Origin: Erythrobacteraceae bacterium WH01K | GTDB taxonomy: Bacteria; Pseudomonadota; Alphaproteobacteria; Sphingomonadales; Sphingomonadaceae | Direction: 5' to 3' | Assembly: GCA_027941995.1 (NCBI GenBank) | Contig: CP115966.1 | Location: 1,674,001 to 1,738,000, forward strand | Length of the DNA stretch: 64,000 bases | Part shown: positions 18,300 through 26,982 of the stretch, one piece after another | Position numbering within the stretch: the first letter of the stretch is position 1 | Layout: every line of letters starts with the position of its first letter | The notes under the pieces: generated by a model | What the model was told of the DNA's origin: nothing | Seen by the model: the letters and a program-made list of their open reading frames with translations, nothing else | Databases searched by the model: none | Made by a program: the position numbers and the translations under genes

Positions 18300-19172
18300 T
18301 TATTTCTTTGGCTGGTAGGTCTGTTCGTCGCCCGGGAAGCTGCGGTCTCGCACTTCGGCGGCGTATTGGGCAGCCGTATCGGATATAACGCTGGCGATGT
18401 CTCCGTATTTCTTTACGAAGCGGGGCACGCGCTCGAACATTCCCAGCATGTCTTCGGTCACCAGCACCTGCCCGTCGCATTGCGCGGATGCCCCGATCCC
18501 GATGGCGGGGGCGGATACGGCCTTGGTCACCTCGATAGCGATGGGTTCGACCACGCCTTCTATGACGATGGCGAAGGCACCCGCTTCGTCCAGGGCCTTG
18601 GCATCGCCGATGATTTTGTCGGCTTCCGCATCGCTGCGACCGCGCGCCATGTAACCGCCAAGAACGTTGACCGCCTGCGGCGTCAGACCGACATGGCCCA
18701 TCACCGGAATGCCGCGCGAATTGAGGAATTGCACGGTTTCCGCCATCGCTTCACCGCCTTCCAGCTTCACTGCGGCGGCGCCGCTGGCCTTGAGCAGCAT
18801 CGCCGCATTCTCGAACGCCTGCTCGGGCGATTGTTCGTATGACCCGAAAGGCATGTCGACGACGACGACCGCGTGATAACTTCCGCGCACGACCGCAGCG
18901 GCGTGGTTCGCCATCATGTCCAGCGTGACGGGAATGGTGGAGGGCAGGCCGTAAATGACCTGGCCCAGCGAATCCCCGACCAGCAGCAGGTCGCAATGCG
19001 CGTCCAGAAGCTGGGCCTGCCGCGCGGTATAGGCGGTCAGCATGACGAGCGGTTCTTCCGTCACCCCGTCCGTCTTGCGCGCCCTGATCCGCGGGACGGT
19101 CAGGCGCTTCATCGGGGCAGGGGTCGGATTGGCCCGACTGGTCGAGGTGTCAATCTGGAACGTTGTGGACAT
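18300..19172 (-). CDS. panB: 3-methyl-2-oxobutanoate hydroxymethyltransferase
   Basis: Transfers a hydroxymethyl group from methylene-tetrahydrofolate to 2-oxoisovalerate, giving ketopantoate for pantothenate and coenzyme A synthesis. The 290-residue TIM barrel shows [57 protein letters not shown] and [15 protein letters not shown]. It has a ~30-residue N-terminal extension before the barrel, and the ATG could instead be Met21. The 2-oxoisovalerate substrate links it to the ilv genes at 47-51 kb. It is divergent from the NSS transporter and followed by the DUF475 gene. Confidence 0.95.
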   Translation of the reverse strand: MSTTFQIDTSTSRANPTPAPMKRLTVPRIRARKTDGVTEEPLVMLTAYTARQAQLLDAHCDLLLVGDSLGQVIYGLPSTIPVTLDMMANHAAAVVRGSYHAVVVVDMPFGSYEQSPEQAFENAAMLLKASGAAAVKLEGGEAMAETVQFLNSRGIPVMGHVGLTPQAVNVLGGYMARGRSDAEADKIIGDAKALDEAGAFAIVIEGVVEPIAIEVTKAVSAPAIGIGASAQCDGQVLVTEDMLGMFERVPRFVKKYGDIASVISDTAAQYAAEVRDRSFPGDEQTYQPKK

Positions 19173-19318
19173 GGGCAAGCGGTTAGCGATGCGGGAGGCG
19201 ATTGGCAAAGGTCGATAAGGCGCGGCGTGCCACTTGGCGTGGGCGCGGAATTCTTGCATGACCGATCGCCAAACAAGAACATGCAGGGCCGGTGGTCCTG
19301 CGTTGGGAGAATATACAG

Positions 19319-20749
19319 ATGGCCGTAGCACCCGGAACCACCAGCAAGGAGGGCTGGTCGTCCCGATCCGCATTTATCCTCGCCGCCATCGGCGCGGCTG
19401 TCGGACTGGGCAATATCTGGCGCTTTCCGACGCTGGCGGGGGAGAACGGGGGCGGTGCCTTCGTCCTGTTCTACATCGGCTGCGTGTTCCTGCTCGGCCT
19501 GCCGCTGGTCCTGTCGGAGATTTTCATCGGCCGCGCCGGCCAGACCGACGCCGTCGGGTCCATTCGCAAGGTTGCGCGAGAATCGCGTGCTTCGGAAAAA
19601 TGGTCGATCTTCGGCGGTATCGGGGCCTTGGCTGCATTCCTGATCGTCTCGTTCTACTCGGTGGTGGCCGGTTGGGTGCTTTACTACGTCGGCGTGATGG
19701 GGGCCGACCTGCTGCAGGCGATTGCTGCCGGAGACCCTTTTCGCGGCGCACTTATGGGTGAATCGCAGGAAGCCATCCAGGGCCGCATGGGCGATCTGTT
19801 CGCCAACCCGATGCTGCTCCTGGGGATGCACCTTGTCTTCATGGGCGCGACGCTGTTCATCGTGGCGCGCGGCGTCAGCGGCGGGATCGAGAAGGCGGCG
19901 ACCATCCTGATGCCGGCGTTCTTCGTGCTCCTTATCGGGATTACCATCTACGGCGCAGTCGTAGGCGATATCGGCGAGGCGGCAGCCTTCCTCTTCACGC
20001 CCGACTGGTCGCTTCTGACCCCGCAGGCGATGAACGAAGCGCTCGGGCAGGCGCTGTTCTCCCTGTCGCTCGGTGTTGCAGGGCTGATTACCTATGGTTC
20101 GTATATCCGTGAAAATTCCGGTCTCGGCAGCACGGCATTGACCATCGCGGTGGCCGATACCAGCGTCGCGCTGCTGTCTGGCCTGATGATCTTCCCCATC
20201 GTCCTTGCCGTGGGTCTCGATCCCGCAGCAGGCCCTACGCTGGTGTTCCAGTCGCTGCCCTTCGCGTTCCAGACGATGCCGGGCGGGGCGCTGATCGGCT
20301 TCCTGTTCTTCGTGCTGATCCTGGTGGCCGCGGTGACCAGTTCCATCTCCTTGCTGGAAGTGCCGACCGCCTGGGGCATCGGGGAACTGGGCTGGAAGCG
20401 GACGACGTCTTCGCTGATCTTTGGCGGCGGGGCCTTCCTGATCGGCATCGCCTGCCTGCTGGGCTACAATGTATGGGCGGATGTGCGCCCGCTCAGCTTC
20501 TGGTCGATCTTCGCCGAAACCGATATCCTCGATACGATCGACGGGTTCACGGGCAAGGTCATGCTGCCGGTAGGTGCGCTGCTCACAGCACTTTTCATCG
20601 GATGGAAGGCCGACAAGAATTTGCTGAAAGTGACCACGGGCCTGTCGTCGGGATCGTTTGCGATCTTCCGTTTCCTGATTGCATGGCTTTGCCCGCTCGC
20701 TGTTGCGATCATCCTGGTGACTGGTTTGTTCCCCGGCGTCCTCGGGTAA
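19319..20749 (+). CDS. Sodium-dependent transporter, NSS (SNF) family
   Basis: 476 residues, about 12 transmembrane helices, with the LeuT fold. The N-terminal signature [20 protein letters not shown], continuing into [15 protein letters not shown], forms helix 1 with the sodium and substrate sites. Helix 6 is represented by [18 protein letters not shown]. Members of this family import amino acids or amines with Na+; the substrate here is unknown. I chose ATG 19319 over 19292 because GGGAGA lies ahead of it and the family begins a few residues before the conserved serine. A bidirectional terminator follows at 20789-20819. Confidence 0.92.
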   Translation: MAVAPGTTSKEGWSSRSAFILAAIGAAVGLGNIWRFPTLAGENGGGAFVLFYIGCVFLLGLPLVLSEIFIGRAGQTDAVGSIRKVARESRASEKWSIFGGIGALAAFLIVSFYSVVAGWVLYYVGVMGADLLQAIAAGDPFRGALMGESQEAIQGRMGDLFANPMLLLGMHLVFMGATLFIVARGVSGGIEKAATILMPAFFVLLIGITIYGAVVGDIGEAAAFLFTPDWSLLTPQAMNEALGQALFSLSLGVAGLITYGSYIRENSGLGSTALTIAVADTSVALLSGLMIFPIVLAVGLDPAAGPTLVFQSLPFAFQTMPGGALIGFLFFVLILVAAVTSSISLLEVPTAWGIGELGWKRTTSSLIFGGGAFLIGIACLLGYNVWADVRPLSFWSIFAETDILDTIDGFTGKVMLPVGALLTALFIGWKADKNLLKVTTGLSSGSFAIFRFLIAWLCPLAVAIILVTGLFPGVLG

Positions 20750-20788
20750 GGCTGCTTCCGGAGGCCGGTCATCGGTCTTGCAACGAAA

Positions 20789-20819
20789 AAAGGGCCGCTC
20801 CCTGCAGGGGCGGCCCTTT
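20789..20819. terminator. Bidirectional intrinsic terminator
   Basis: The stem AAAGGGCCGC (20789-20798) pairs perfectly with GCGGCCCTTT (20810-20819). A run of T (20821-20825) follows on the plus strand and a run of A precedes it, so it can end both the NSS transporter transcript and the convergent stress protein transcript. Confidence 0.9.
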
Positions 20820-20837
20820 CTTTTTGGTTCGATCGGA

Positions 20838-21320
20838 TCAGAGCGTCGTTTCGGTGTGTTCTTCGCGTGCTTCGCCGCGAACGTCCTTGCCCATGAGCAT
20901 CTTCGCCGTGGTCAGAACACCAAGGTCGCTGTTCCAGATTTCGGCCTGGCCGAGTTCCATGCGCATCATCAGCAGGTTGGGATCGTCCTTGCCGCCGGGG
21001 AACCACGCTTCGACGATGTTGTTCCACTGTTTTTCGAGGCGCTCGCGGCTCGTTTCTTCGATCAGCGTCCCTTCGAAGCGAGCGAACATTTCATGACCCT
21101 TGCCGGCGAAAGTCGCAATGGCGGGACCCATATTGGCGAGATGATGATCCTTGGTGGTGAAGAACCAGATCTCGCTGTCGGCATCCTTGTCCAGCTGCGC
21201 GGTCATGACGACGGCGTTTTGCGGATCGCTCTTGCGCTCGAGGAAAACGAAGGGGGAATCGGCCAGTGCCTTCCAGAAATCGTGCTTCAGGTCTTCGCTC
21301 TTGTTTTCGTCGTAATGCAT
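20838..21320 (-). CDS. Pyridoxamine 5'-phosphate oxidase-like general stress protein
   Basis: 160 residues of the split-barrel FMN-binding fold (Pyrid_ox_like/general stress protein 26 type). Recognisable parts are SEDLKHDFWKALADSPFVFL at the start, the central EIWFFTTKDHHLANMGP stretch, and VEAWFPGGKDDPNLLMMRM. The last is typical of this stress protein family and not of the biosynthetic PdxH. The start at 21320 has AAGGAG about 8 nt upstream. An exact EcfG-type promoter lies at 21343-21368, placing the gene in the general stress response. The biochemical substrate is unknown. Confidence 0.88.
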   Translation of the reverse strand: MHYDENKSEDLKHDFWKALADSPFVFLERKSDPQNAVVMTAQLDKDADSEIWFFTTKDHHLANMGPAIATFAGKGHEMFARFEGTLIEETSRERLEKQWNNIVEAWFPGGKDDPNLLMMRMELGQAEIWNSDLGVLTTAKMLMGKDVRGEAREEHTETTL

Positions 21321-21342
21321 TGTCGTCTCCTTTTGAGAGACC

Positions 21343-21368
21343 AACGGAGCGGGGGTAAACTTGGTTCC
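21343..21368 (-). promoter_or_regulatory. EcfG-type general stress response promoter
   Basis: On the minus strand GGAACC (21368-21363) is followed after exactly 16 nt by CGTT (21346-21343), which is the alphaproteobacterial sigma-EcfG consensus. It ends 22 nt before the ATG of the stress protein gene, with a Shine-Dalgarno between. Confidence 0.85.
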
Positions 21369-21384
21369 ATGCGGGGCGGTAGCG

Positions 21385-21413
21385 TTGCAATGCGGTCAGG
21401 TATGGAACATAAT
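21385..21413 (+). promoter_or_regulatory. imuA promoter (-35 and -10)
   Basis: TTGCAA at 21385-21390 and CATAAT at 21408-21413 are separated by 17 bp, close to the sigma70 consensus. The -10 overlaps the LexA box at 21405-21419, and the ATG of imuA follows 23 nt later. Confidence 0.7.
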
Positions 21414-21419
21414 AAGAAC
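21405..21419 (+). promoter_or_regulatory. LexA (SOS) box of imuAB
   Basis: GAACATAATAAGAAC is a perfect GAAC-N7-GAAC direct repeat, the alphaproteobacterial LexA operator (the same site as GTTC-N7-GTTC on the other strand). It covers the -10 element of the imuA promoter, so bound LexA would block RNA polymerase. Confidence 0.93.
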
Positions 21420-21436
21420 ATAAGAGTCGATTCGTC

Positions 21437-22255
21437 ATGCCATTGCCTTCTCTCGACAGCCTGCCGGAAGCGGCAAGGCTCAGCAGTGCGGAGCTTTCCG
21501 CGCTGACCGCTTCGCGCGCCTCGCACTGGCGCCCGGGGCTTGGGGCCGCGCAGGGCACGGCGCATCACAGCGAAGTCTTCGCCAGCGGGCGCGACGGGGC
21601 GGGTGCAGGTCTCGCACTGGCACTGGCGCTCGACACGATGCGCACACGTGCTGCCGAACGCGAAGCCGATCCTGCACGCGAGGCAGAGGACCGCCGGGCG
21701 ATCCTGTGGGTGCAGGACAAGTGCGCAATTCGCCTGACCGGACGCCCCTATCGGCCGGGATTGCCGGAAGAGCTTCAGGGACGGATGATCCACGTACGCG
21801 CCGAAACCGCGCAGGATGCGTTGTTCGCGCTGGAAGAAGGGGTGCGATGCCGCGATCTGGCCTGTGTGATCGGCGAACTGGGCGGCAATCCGCGTGCGCT
21901 CGATTTCACCGCGTCGCGCCGCCTGAGCCTGGCAGCAGAGCGGCATGGCGTACCGTTGTGGCTCGTCAGGATCGATGCTGCGCGCGACCTGTCCTCGGCC
22001 CGGCTCCGGTGGGAAGCCCGCTCCGCTCCGTCGCCTGCCCCGCAATGGAACCGTCAGGCTCCCGGTGCCCCGGCATGGGCGGCCGAACTGTTTCGCGCGC
22101 GCAGCCATGCACCCGGTGAATGGACGCTTCGGGAACATGGCGGCACGCTGGTTGCAGGTCCGAAGTACAAGGACGGCGCGACCGTGGGGATGAAGCTGGC
22201 GGCCAATATCAATACCGGTCCGATCGACGGCCCCGGCAATCTGGTCGCGCTCTGA
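21437..22255 (+). CDS. imuA: Mutasome protein ImuA
   Basis: 272 residues, a RecA/SulA-like protein needed with ImuB and DnaE2 for damage-induced mutagenesis. The RecA-like core is visible (HHSEVFASGRDGAGAGLALA, RRAILWVQDK, DLACVIGELGG, VPLWLVRID), but no Walker A P-loop is present, as usual in ImuA. The end, KYKDGATVGMKLAANINTGP, matches the family tail. A perfect LexA box and promoter lie upstream, and imuB follows at 8 nt. It probably contacts RecA or the damaged fork. Confidence 0.9.
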   Translation: MPLPSLDSLPEAARLSSAELSALTASRASHWRPGLGAAQGTAHHSEVFASGRDGAGAGLALALALDTMRTRAAEREADPAREAEDRRAILWVQDKCAIRLTGRPYRPGLPEELQGRMIHVRAETAQDALFALEEGVRCRDLACVIGELGGNPRALDFTASRRLSLAAERHGVPLWLVRIDAARDLSSARLRWEARSAPSPAPQWNRQAPGAPAWAAELFRARSHAPGEWTLREHGGTLVAGPKYKDGATVGMKLAANINTGPIDGPGNLVAL

Positions 22256-22263
22256 GGTGGACA

Positions 22264-23871
22264 ATGCAGCCGCCTTCCGATCCCTCGACCCCTCCGCGCC
22301 GCATCCTGTCGATCTGGTGTGCCCGCCTCGCGCTCGATCGCTGGCGCACGGCGCTGCAATGCGAACCCGGAGAAGGCGCGGATAGCGAACCGGTCGCGCT
22401 GATTAACGAAACGGCGCACGGCCCGCGGATCGATGCTGCCAATGCGGCAGGCGTCGCAGGTGGTGCGCGGGGCGGCATGATGCTGGCCGACGCCCGCACG
22501 CTCTGTCCGCAATTGCGCGCCGTTCCCGGCGACCCGGCAGGCGATCGCGAATTGCTGGAAAACCTGGCGGCATGGTCCCGCCGCTGGGGACCATGGTCGG
22601 CGCTGGACCCTCCCGACAGCCTCCTGGTCGACGTGACCGCTGTCGCGCACCTGTTCGGCGGCGAGGAAAAGCTGCTTGCCGATGCCCGCGACTGCTTCGT
22701 GCGGCGCGGCCTCGCCGTACGGCTCGCCATCGCTCCCACGGCAGGGGCGGCATGGGCGCTCTCGCATTACGGGCGGGCACGGACGGGCGAGGCGGGCTGC
22801 ATCCTTGCACCGGGCGACGACATCGCCATGCGGCTGTCCGATCTGCCAGTCGCCGCGCTGAGGCTGGATGACGACGTGCTGACCGTGCTGCGCCGTCTTG
22901 GCCTCAAGACGCTGGGCCAGATGACCGGGGTGGAGGATGGCGGAAACGGACGCGACGCCATCCAGCGCCGGTTTCGCAACAGGCGCAGCCCGGCCGCCAA
23001 TCCGCTGATCCGGATGGACCAGCTGACAGGCCGCGTGCCCGAACCGCTCTTGCCGGTGGTTCCGCAGGACATGCCGCTGGCACAGCGCCGGCTTGCAGAG
23101 CCGATCCGCCACCGGGAGGCGCTGGATCACGTGCTGGACGACCTGGCCGCAGACATGGTCCGAGTGCTGGAAGGGCGGGGCGAGGGCGCCCGCCGCCTGG
23201 AACTGGGCCTGTGGCGGGTCGATGGCGAGGTAACGGTGCGCCGGCTCGAATTCGCGGCCGCCACGCGCGATGCCGCGCATATGTGCCGCCTGTTTGCGGA
23301 AAAGCTGGACGATATCGATGCAGGTTTCGGGATCGAGACCATGCGCCTGCGTGCCAGCTGGTCGGAACCGCTGGACGCCGCACAGGCGGACATGGAAGAA
23401 GCCGCGCAGGATCACGGCACATCGCTGGCCGCCTGCATCGACCGCTTGGCCACACGGCTTGGGCCGCGGGCGGTTTCGCGGCCCGTTCTCCATGCCAGCC
23501 ACCTGCCCGAACGGGCACAGCGCTGGAGGCCGGCGCTGGAAGCGGAGCCGGTGCATCAGCAGGAGCTGCGTTTTCACGCTCGCCCTCTGAAACTGCTGGA
23601 CCGGGCAGAGCCGATCGCGGTGTTGTATGCCACGCCCGACGGTTATCCCCGCCGCTTCCAGTGGCGCGGGAATGTCCACGAAGTCGTGCGGGTAGAGGGG
23701 CCGGAGCGCATTGCGCCCGAATGGTGGCGTGAGAAATCGACCGTGCGCCTGCGCGATTATTACAGGATCGAGGACAATTCCGGCCGCCGTTACTGGATAT
23801 ACCGCCATGGCCTGATCGGCGACGGCCGTGGCGGATTGCCGGACTGGTACCTGCAGGGACTCTGCGCCTGA
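22264..23871 (+). CDS. imuB: Y-family polymerase-like protein ImuB (catalytically dead)
   Basis: 535 residues with the layout of a Y-family DNA polymerase followed by an extended C-terminal region. Active polymerases carry acidic residues in the first beta strand and in the SxDE motif. Here these positions read SIWCARLALDRW (about 16-27) and ALDPPDSLLVDVT (about 113-125), so the catalytic acidic residues are missing, as known for ImuB. It acts as a hub linking ImuA, DnaE2 and the sliding clamp. ATG 22264 is preceded by GAGGTGG and lies 8 nt after imuA. Unlike many relatives, dnaE2 does not follow directly; it is 4.5 kb downstream. Confidence 0.93.
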   Translation: MQPPSDPSTPPRRILSIWCARLALDRWRTALQCEPGEGADSEPVALINETAHGPRIDAANAAGVAGGARGGMMLADARTLCPQLRAVPGDPAGDRELLENLAAWSRRWGPWSALDPPDSLLVDVTAVAHLFGGEEKLLADARDCFVRRGLAVRLAIAPTAGAAWALSHYGRARTGEAGCILAPGDDIAMRLSDLPVAALRLDDDVLTVLRRLGLKTLGQMTGVEDGGNGRDAIQRRFRNRRSPAANPLIRMDQLTGRVPEPLLPVVPQDMPLAQRRLAEPIRHREALDHVLDDLAADMVRVLEGRGEGARRLELGLWRVDGEVTVRRLEFAAATRDAAHMCRLFAEKLDDIDAGFGIETMRLRASWSEPLDAAQADMEEAAQDHGTSLAACIDRLATRLGPRAVSRPVLHASHLPERAQRWRPALEAEPVHQQELRFHARPLKLLDRAEPIAVLYATPDGYPRRFQWRGNVHEVVRVEGPERIAPEWWREKSTVRLRDYYRIEDNSGRRYWIYRHGLIGDGRGGLPDWYLQGLCA

Positions 23872-23896
23872 CCGGTTTCCATCCGCGCACGAAAAA

Positions 23897-23926
23897 GGGC
23901 GCGCCTTCTGCAGGAAAAGCGCGCCC
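23897..23926 (-). terminator. Terminator for the NTF2-like protein gene
   Basis: GGGCGCGC (23897-23904) pairs with GCGCGCCC (23919-23926) around a 14-nt loop. On the minus strand the stem is followed by TTTTTC, the pattern of an intrinsic terminator for the gene at 23961. It also separates this gene from convergent imuB. Confidence 0.8.
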
Positions 23927-23960
23927 CATGTCTCGGTCCGGTCTCCGGACGCGTAGGCCT

Positions 23961-24557
23961 TTAGCCGCCGCTGTAGGGGATGGTCGACTTGTGCACGGTC
24001 ATCCGCAAATCGCCTTCCGCATCGCGGATATAGCCGATGGTGTATTCCACCTTCACCTCGTCGCCGCCGTCAGCGGGCGTGAAGTAGTAATTGCCCATCG
24101 CCACGGCCATGTGACAGATGTTGTTGGTAATCCCGGCATTCTGCCAGCGAACATCGGTCCATGGCGTGATGGCAAAACCCTTGTCCTCCGGATAGGACGA
24201 GTTTCCGCCCACGAAGTAGGACAGCGCCCCGTCGAAAGAAGGTCGGAACTGCTCGATCGACGCCAGCGTCGGCTTGAACAGGACGAGGCTCTGATCATAG
24301 GCGTAGAATTCGCTGATATGGTCGGCTGCGGCCTTTTCGTAGTCGCCGCCAGCGGAATAGACCTTGCCGATATTGACGATACCTTCGCCCCAAGCCTTCT
24401 GCGCGGCGACCACTTCCTGTTCGGTGATGCACTGCAGCTGCGCCTCGGTCGGCTGCAGATCCTGTCCGGTGCCGACCGGCTGACCGCCGGTCTGGGCCAT
24501 GACTGCCACGGGCGAGACGGCCATGGCCGTACCGATAAGAGTAGTGAGAATTTTCAA
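23961..24557 (-). CDS. Exported NTF2/SnoaL-like protein of unknown function
   Basis: 198 residues. A signal peptide covers about 1-21 (MKILTTLIGTAMAVSPVAVMA), followed by a domain with the alternating helix and strand pattern of NTF2-like folds (VVAAQKAWGEGIVNIGKVYS near the start, then FYAYDQSLVLFKPT). Related proteins are sometimes labelled phosphoribosyl-AMP cyclohydrolase, but the metal-binding motifs of HisI are not here. It is probably periplasmic. It interrupts the mutasome region on the opposite strand and has its own terminator. Confidence 0.65.
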   Translation of the reverse strand: MKILTTLIGTAMAVSPVAVMAQTGGQPVGTGQDLQPTEAQLQCITEQEVVAAQKAWGEGIVNIGKVYSAGGDYEKAAADHISEFYAYDQSLVLFKPTLASIEQFRPSFDGALSYFVGGNSSYPEDKGFAITPWTDVRWQNAGITNNICHMAVAMGNYYFTPADGGDEVKVEYTIGYIRDAEGDLRMTVHKSTIPYSGG

Positions 24558-24721
24558 CGTTCAATCTCCAAGACCTGCCGCACGCGCCAGCGACGCGGGC
24601 GGCGATTAACCTTGGGGCCGAATGTCAGTGATTGCCGGCCCCGTTCGTTACGTCCGACATCACGAGCATTGCTGCTCGCCAGAGGGGCCCGGTCCGTGGT
24701 TCGATTACGCACAGGCAAGGA

Positions 24722-24748
24722 GCGGGTTCCCGAAAAACCGGAAACCCG
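24722..24748 (-). terminator. Possible terminator after the alpha/beta hydrolase gene
   Basis: GCGGGTTCCCG (24722-24732) pairs with CGGAAACCCGC region (24738-24748) with one mismatch, about 25 nt past the hydrolase stop. The T-run lies in the loop rather than after the stem, so the call is weak. Confidence 0.4.
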
Positions 24749-24772
24749 CCCCTGGTAAAGTTCGCTATCCGG

Positions 24773-25600
24773 TCAGTTGGCTGTGAAGAACTCGACCAGG
24801 TCGTCGCTCAGTCGCTGTGTCTGCGTAGCGAACACGGCGTGGGGCTGGCCGTCATATTCGATAAGCGTCGCACCTTTGACCTTCTCCGCCACCTGGCGCC
24901 CGGTGGCATCAATCGGCACCGTCTGGTCCTTCGTGCCGTGGATCACCAGCGTCGGCACGGTGAAGCTGGCGAGGTCGGGGCGGAAGTCGGTCGTGGCGAA
25001 TGCTGCGGCCGACTGCATCGTCGCCCACTTGGCGCTCATCATCGTGGTCATCCAGGCCCAGTGCTTCTCCTGGTCGCTCACCTTGTTCGACAGGATGCCA
25101 TCGCCGTAGAAGTCCTGGAAAAAGCCCGTGAAGAAATTGCGATAGTCGGTCTTCATCCCCTCGGTCATCTCGTCGAAGGTCGATTGCGGCACACCGTCGG
25201 GATTGTCATCCGTCTTCAGCATGTACGGCACGACCGAACTGACAAGGGCGACCGCGCTCACGCCCTTGCCGTCATGACGGCTCAGATAGCGGGCGATCTC
25301 GCCGCCACCCATGGAAAAGCCGGCCAGACCGATATTGTCCCCAAGTCCGAGGTGAGCAATGAGATCGGCCAGGTCGTCGCTGAATGTGTCGTAATCATAG
25401 CCGGTCTTCGCGTGGTCGCTGCGACCGAAACCGCGGCGGTCATATGCGATGGCCCGCATGCCATTGTCGGCCATTGCCATCATGACCGGGTCCCAGCTGT
25501 CGCTCGAAAGCGGCCAGCCATGGATCAGGATGATCGGACGGCCTTCGCCCAGTTCCTTGTACCGGATATTCGTGCCGTCGCGCGTGGTGAAATACGTCAT
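24773..25600 (-). CDS. Alpha/beta hydrolase, non-heme chloroperoxidase/esterase type
   Basis: 275 residues of alpha/beta hydrolase fold. The nucleophile elbow GFSMGGG (Ser at about 96), the oxyanion stretch LIHGWPLSSDSW, AYDRRGFGRSD, an acid in VIHGTKDQTVP and the final His in YDGQPHAVF form the catalytic set. Closest recognisable relatives are cofactor-free chloroperoxidases and arylesterases, and the natural substrate is usually unknown. No signal peptide. It is transcribed away from the LexA-controlled radical SAM gene, with 137 nt between the starts. Confidence 0.9.
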   Translation of the reverse strand: MTYFTTRDGTNIRYKELGEGRPIILIHGWPLSSDSWDPVMMAMADNGMRAIAYDRRGFGRSDHAKTGYDYDTFSDDLADLIAHLGLGDNIGLAGFSMGGGEIARYLSRHDGKGVSAVALVSSVVPYMLKTDDNPDGVPQSTFDEMTEGMKTDYRNFFTGFFQDFYGDGILSNKVSDQEKHWAWMTTMMSAKWATMQSAAAFATTDFRPDLASFTVPTLVIHGTKDQTVPIDATGRQVAEKVKGATLIEYDGQPHAVFATQTQRLSDDLVEFFTAN

Positions 25601-25720
25601 GGTGTCTCTTCGGAAATAGTCTCGTTTCAGAGAGAAGGTGGCAAGGGGAGAGGTTGTTCCCGAAAGTTTCCAAGGGGATATCTTTTATCAAAAGGAAAGG
25701 GCTGGAAGGAAGGCTCGCCA

Positions 25721-25735
25721 GAACATATATGGAAC
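25721..25735 (+). promoter_or_regulatory. LexA (SOS) box of the radical SAM-udgX-dnaE2 operon
   Basis: GAACATATATGGAAC is a second perfect GAAC-N7-GAAC repeat. A -10-like CATATA starts at the C of the first GAAC, exactly as CATAAT does in the imuA box. No convincing -35 is visible 17 bp upstream. The box ends two bases before the likely start ATG at 25738, so the transcript may be leaderless. Confidence 0.88.
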
Positions 25736-25737
25736 AC

Positions 25738-26982
25738 ATGGCTGTTCTGCCCATCCTCGACCGACTCGAAATCCTGGCCGACGCGGCGAAGTACGATGCG
25801 TCATGCGCGTCGTCCGGCACGGCGAAGAAGAACAGTATCGAGGGCAAGGGTATCGGCTCTACGGAAGGTATGGGCATCTGCCATGCTTATGCGCCCGACG
25901 GGCGGTGTATCAGCCTGCTCAAGGTGCTGCTGACCAATCACTGCATCTTCGATTGCCATTACTGCATCAATCGCAAGAGCTCGAACGTGCGCCGCGCGCG
26001 TTTCACACCGCAGGAGGTCGCCGACCTCACGCTGAGCTTCTACCGCCGCAACTATATAGAAGGGCTGTTCCTTTCCTCCGGCATCGTGAAAAGTTCGAAC
26101 CACACGATGGAGCAATTGGTGGAAACCGCGCGTATCCTGCGGGAAGAACACGATTTTCGCGGTTACATCCACCTCAAGACCATCCCCGAAGCGGATCCGG
26201 AACTGGTCCATCAGGCGGGGCTTTATGCCGACCGCGTTTCCATCAATGTCGAATTGCCCACCGATAGCGGACTGACCCGGCTCGCACCGGACAAGGACGC
26301 GCGCCAGATCGAGGGGGCGATGGGCGGCATGAAGTCTTCGATCGTCGAGGCGAAGGATGCGAGGAAACGCTTCAAGCATGCGCCGCGCTTTGCACCTGCC
26401 GGCCAGTCGACCCAGATGATCGTCGGCGCGGACACGGCAAGCGATGCGGATATCGTGGGCAAGGCCAGCCGGCTGTACGACAATTTCCGCCTGCGCCGGG
26501 TGTATTACAGCGCCTTCAGCCCGATCCCCGATGCCAGTGCCGTCCTGCCGTTGAAGCGGCCGCCGCTGATCCGCGAGCACCGGCTCTACCAGTCCGACTG
26601 GTTGATGCGGTTCTACCAGTACAAGCCGGGCGAAATCATGCAGGCGACGGAAGCCGACGGGAACCTGCCGCTCGACATCGATCCCAAGCTGGCCTGGGCG
26701 CTGAAATTCCGTGATTGGTTCCCGGTCGATGTGAACCGCGCGACGAAAGAGCAATTGCTGCGCGTGCCGGGGCTGGGTGTGAAGGGCGTGCACCGCATTC
26801 TGGCGGCACGACGTCATCGTACCCTTCGGCTCGACGATGTGGCGAAGCTGTGCGTCTCGCTCGGCAAGGTGCGACCGTTCATCGTGACCTGCGACTGGCG
26901 CCCGACCACTCTGACGGACCGCGCGGACCTGCGCCGTCTCCTCGCCCCGCGTGAGGAGCAGCTGGAGCTGTTCGCGGCATGA
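25738..26982 (+). CDS. Putative DNA modification/repair radical SAM protein
   Basis: 414 residues. The radical SAM cluster motif CIFDCHYC (Cys69, Cys73, Cys76) binds the 4Fe-4S cluster that cleaves S-adenosylmethionine. The N-terminus AAKYDASCASSGT and the C-terminal helix-hairpin-helix (VNRATKEQLLRVPGLGVKGV at about 330-350) match the family TIGR03916, named for its link to UDG-family proteins. The HhH suggests DNA contact; the reaction is unknown. ATG 25729 lies inside the LexA box, so I prefer ATG 25738, where the family sequence begins. The stop overlaps the next ATG by 4 nt (ATGA). Confidence 0.88.
   Translation: MAVLPILDRLEILADAAKYDASCASSGTAKKNSIEGKGIGSTEGMGICHAYAPDGRCISLLKVLLTNHCIFDCHYCINRKSSNVRRARFTPQEVADLTLSFYRRNYIEGLFLSSGIVKSSNHTMEQLVETARILREEHDFRGYIHLKTIPEADPELVHQAGLYADRVSINVELPTDSGLTRLAPDKDARQIEGAMGGMKSSIVEAKDARKRFKHAPRFAPAGQSTQMIVGADTASDADIVGKASRLYDNFRLRRVYYSAFSPIPDASAVLPLKRPPLIREHRLYQSDWLMRFYQYKPGEIMQATEADGNLPLDIDPKLAWALKFRDWFPVDVNRATKEQLLRVPGLGVKGVHRILAARRHRTLRLDDVAKLCVSLGKVRPFIVTCDWRPTTLTDRADLRRLLAPREEQLELFAA

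Noticed and set aside
22054-23808. 584-residue open frame antisense to imuB
   Set aside because: Low-complexity Arg/Pro/Ala composition, no ribosome site and no family resemblance; imuB is clearly the gene.
25654-25737. Radical SAM gene starting at ATG 25654
   Set aside because: Residues before 25738 do not match the family, and this start would place the LexA box inside the coding region.
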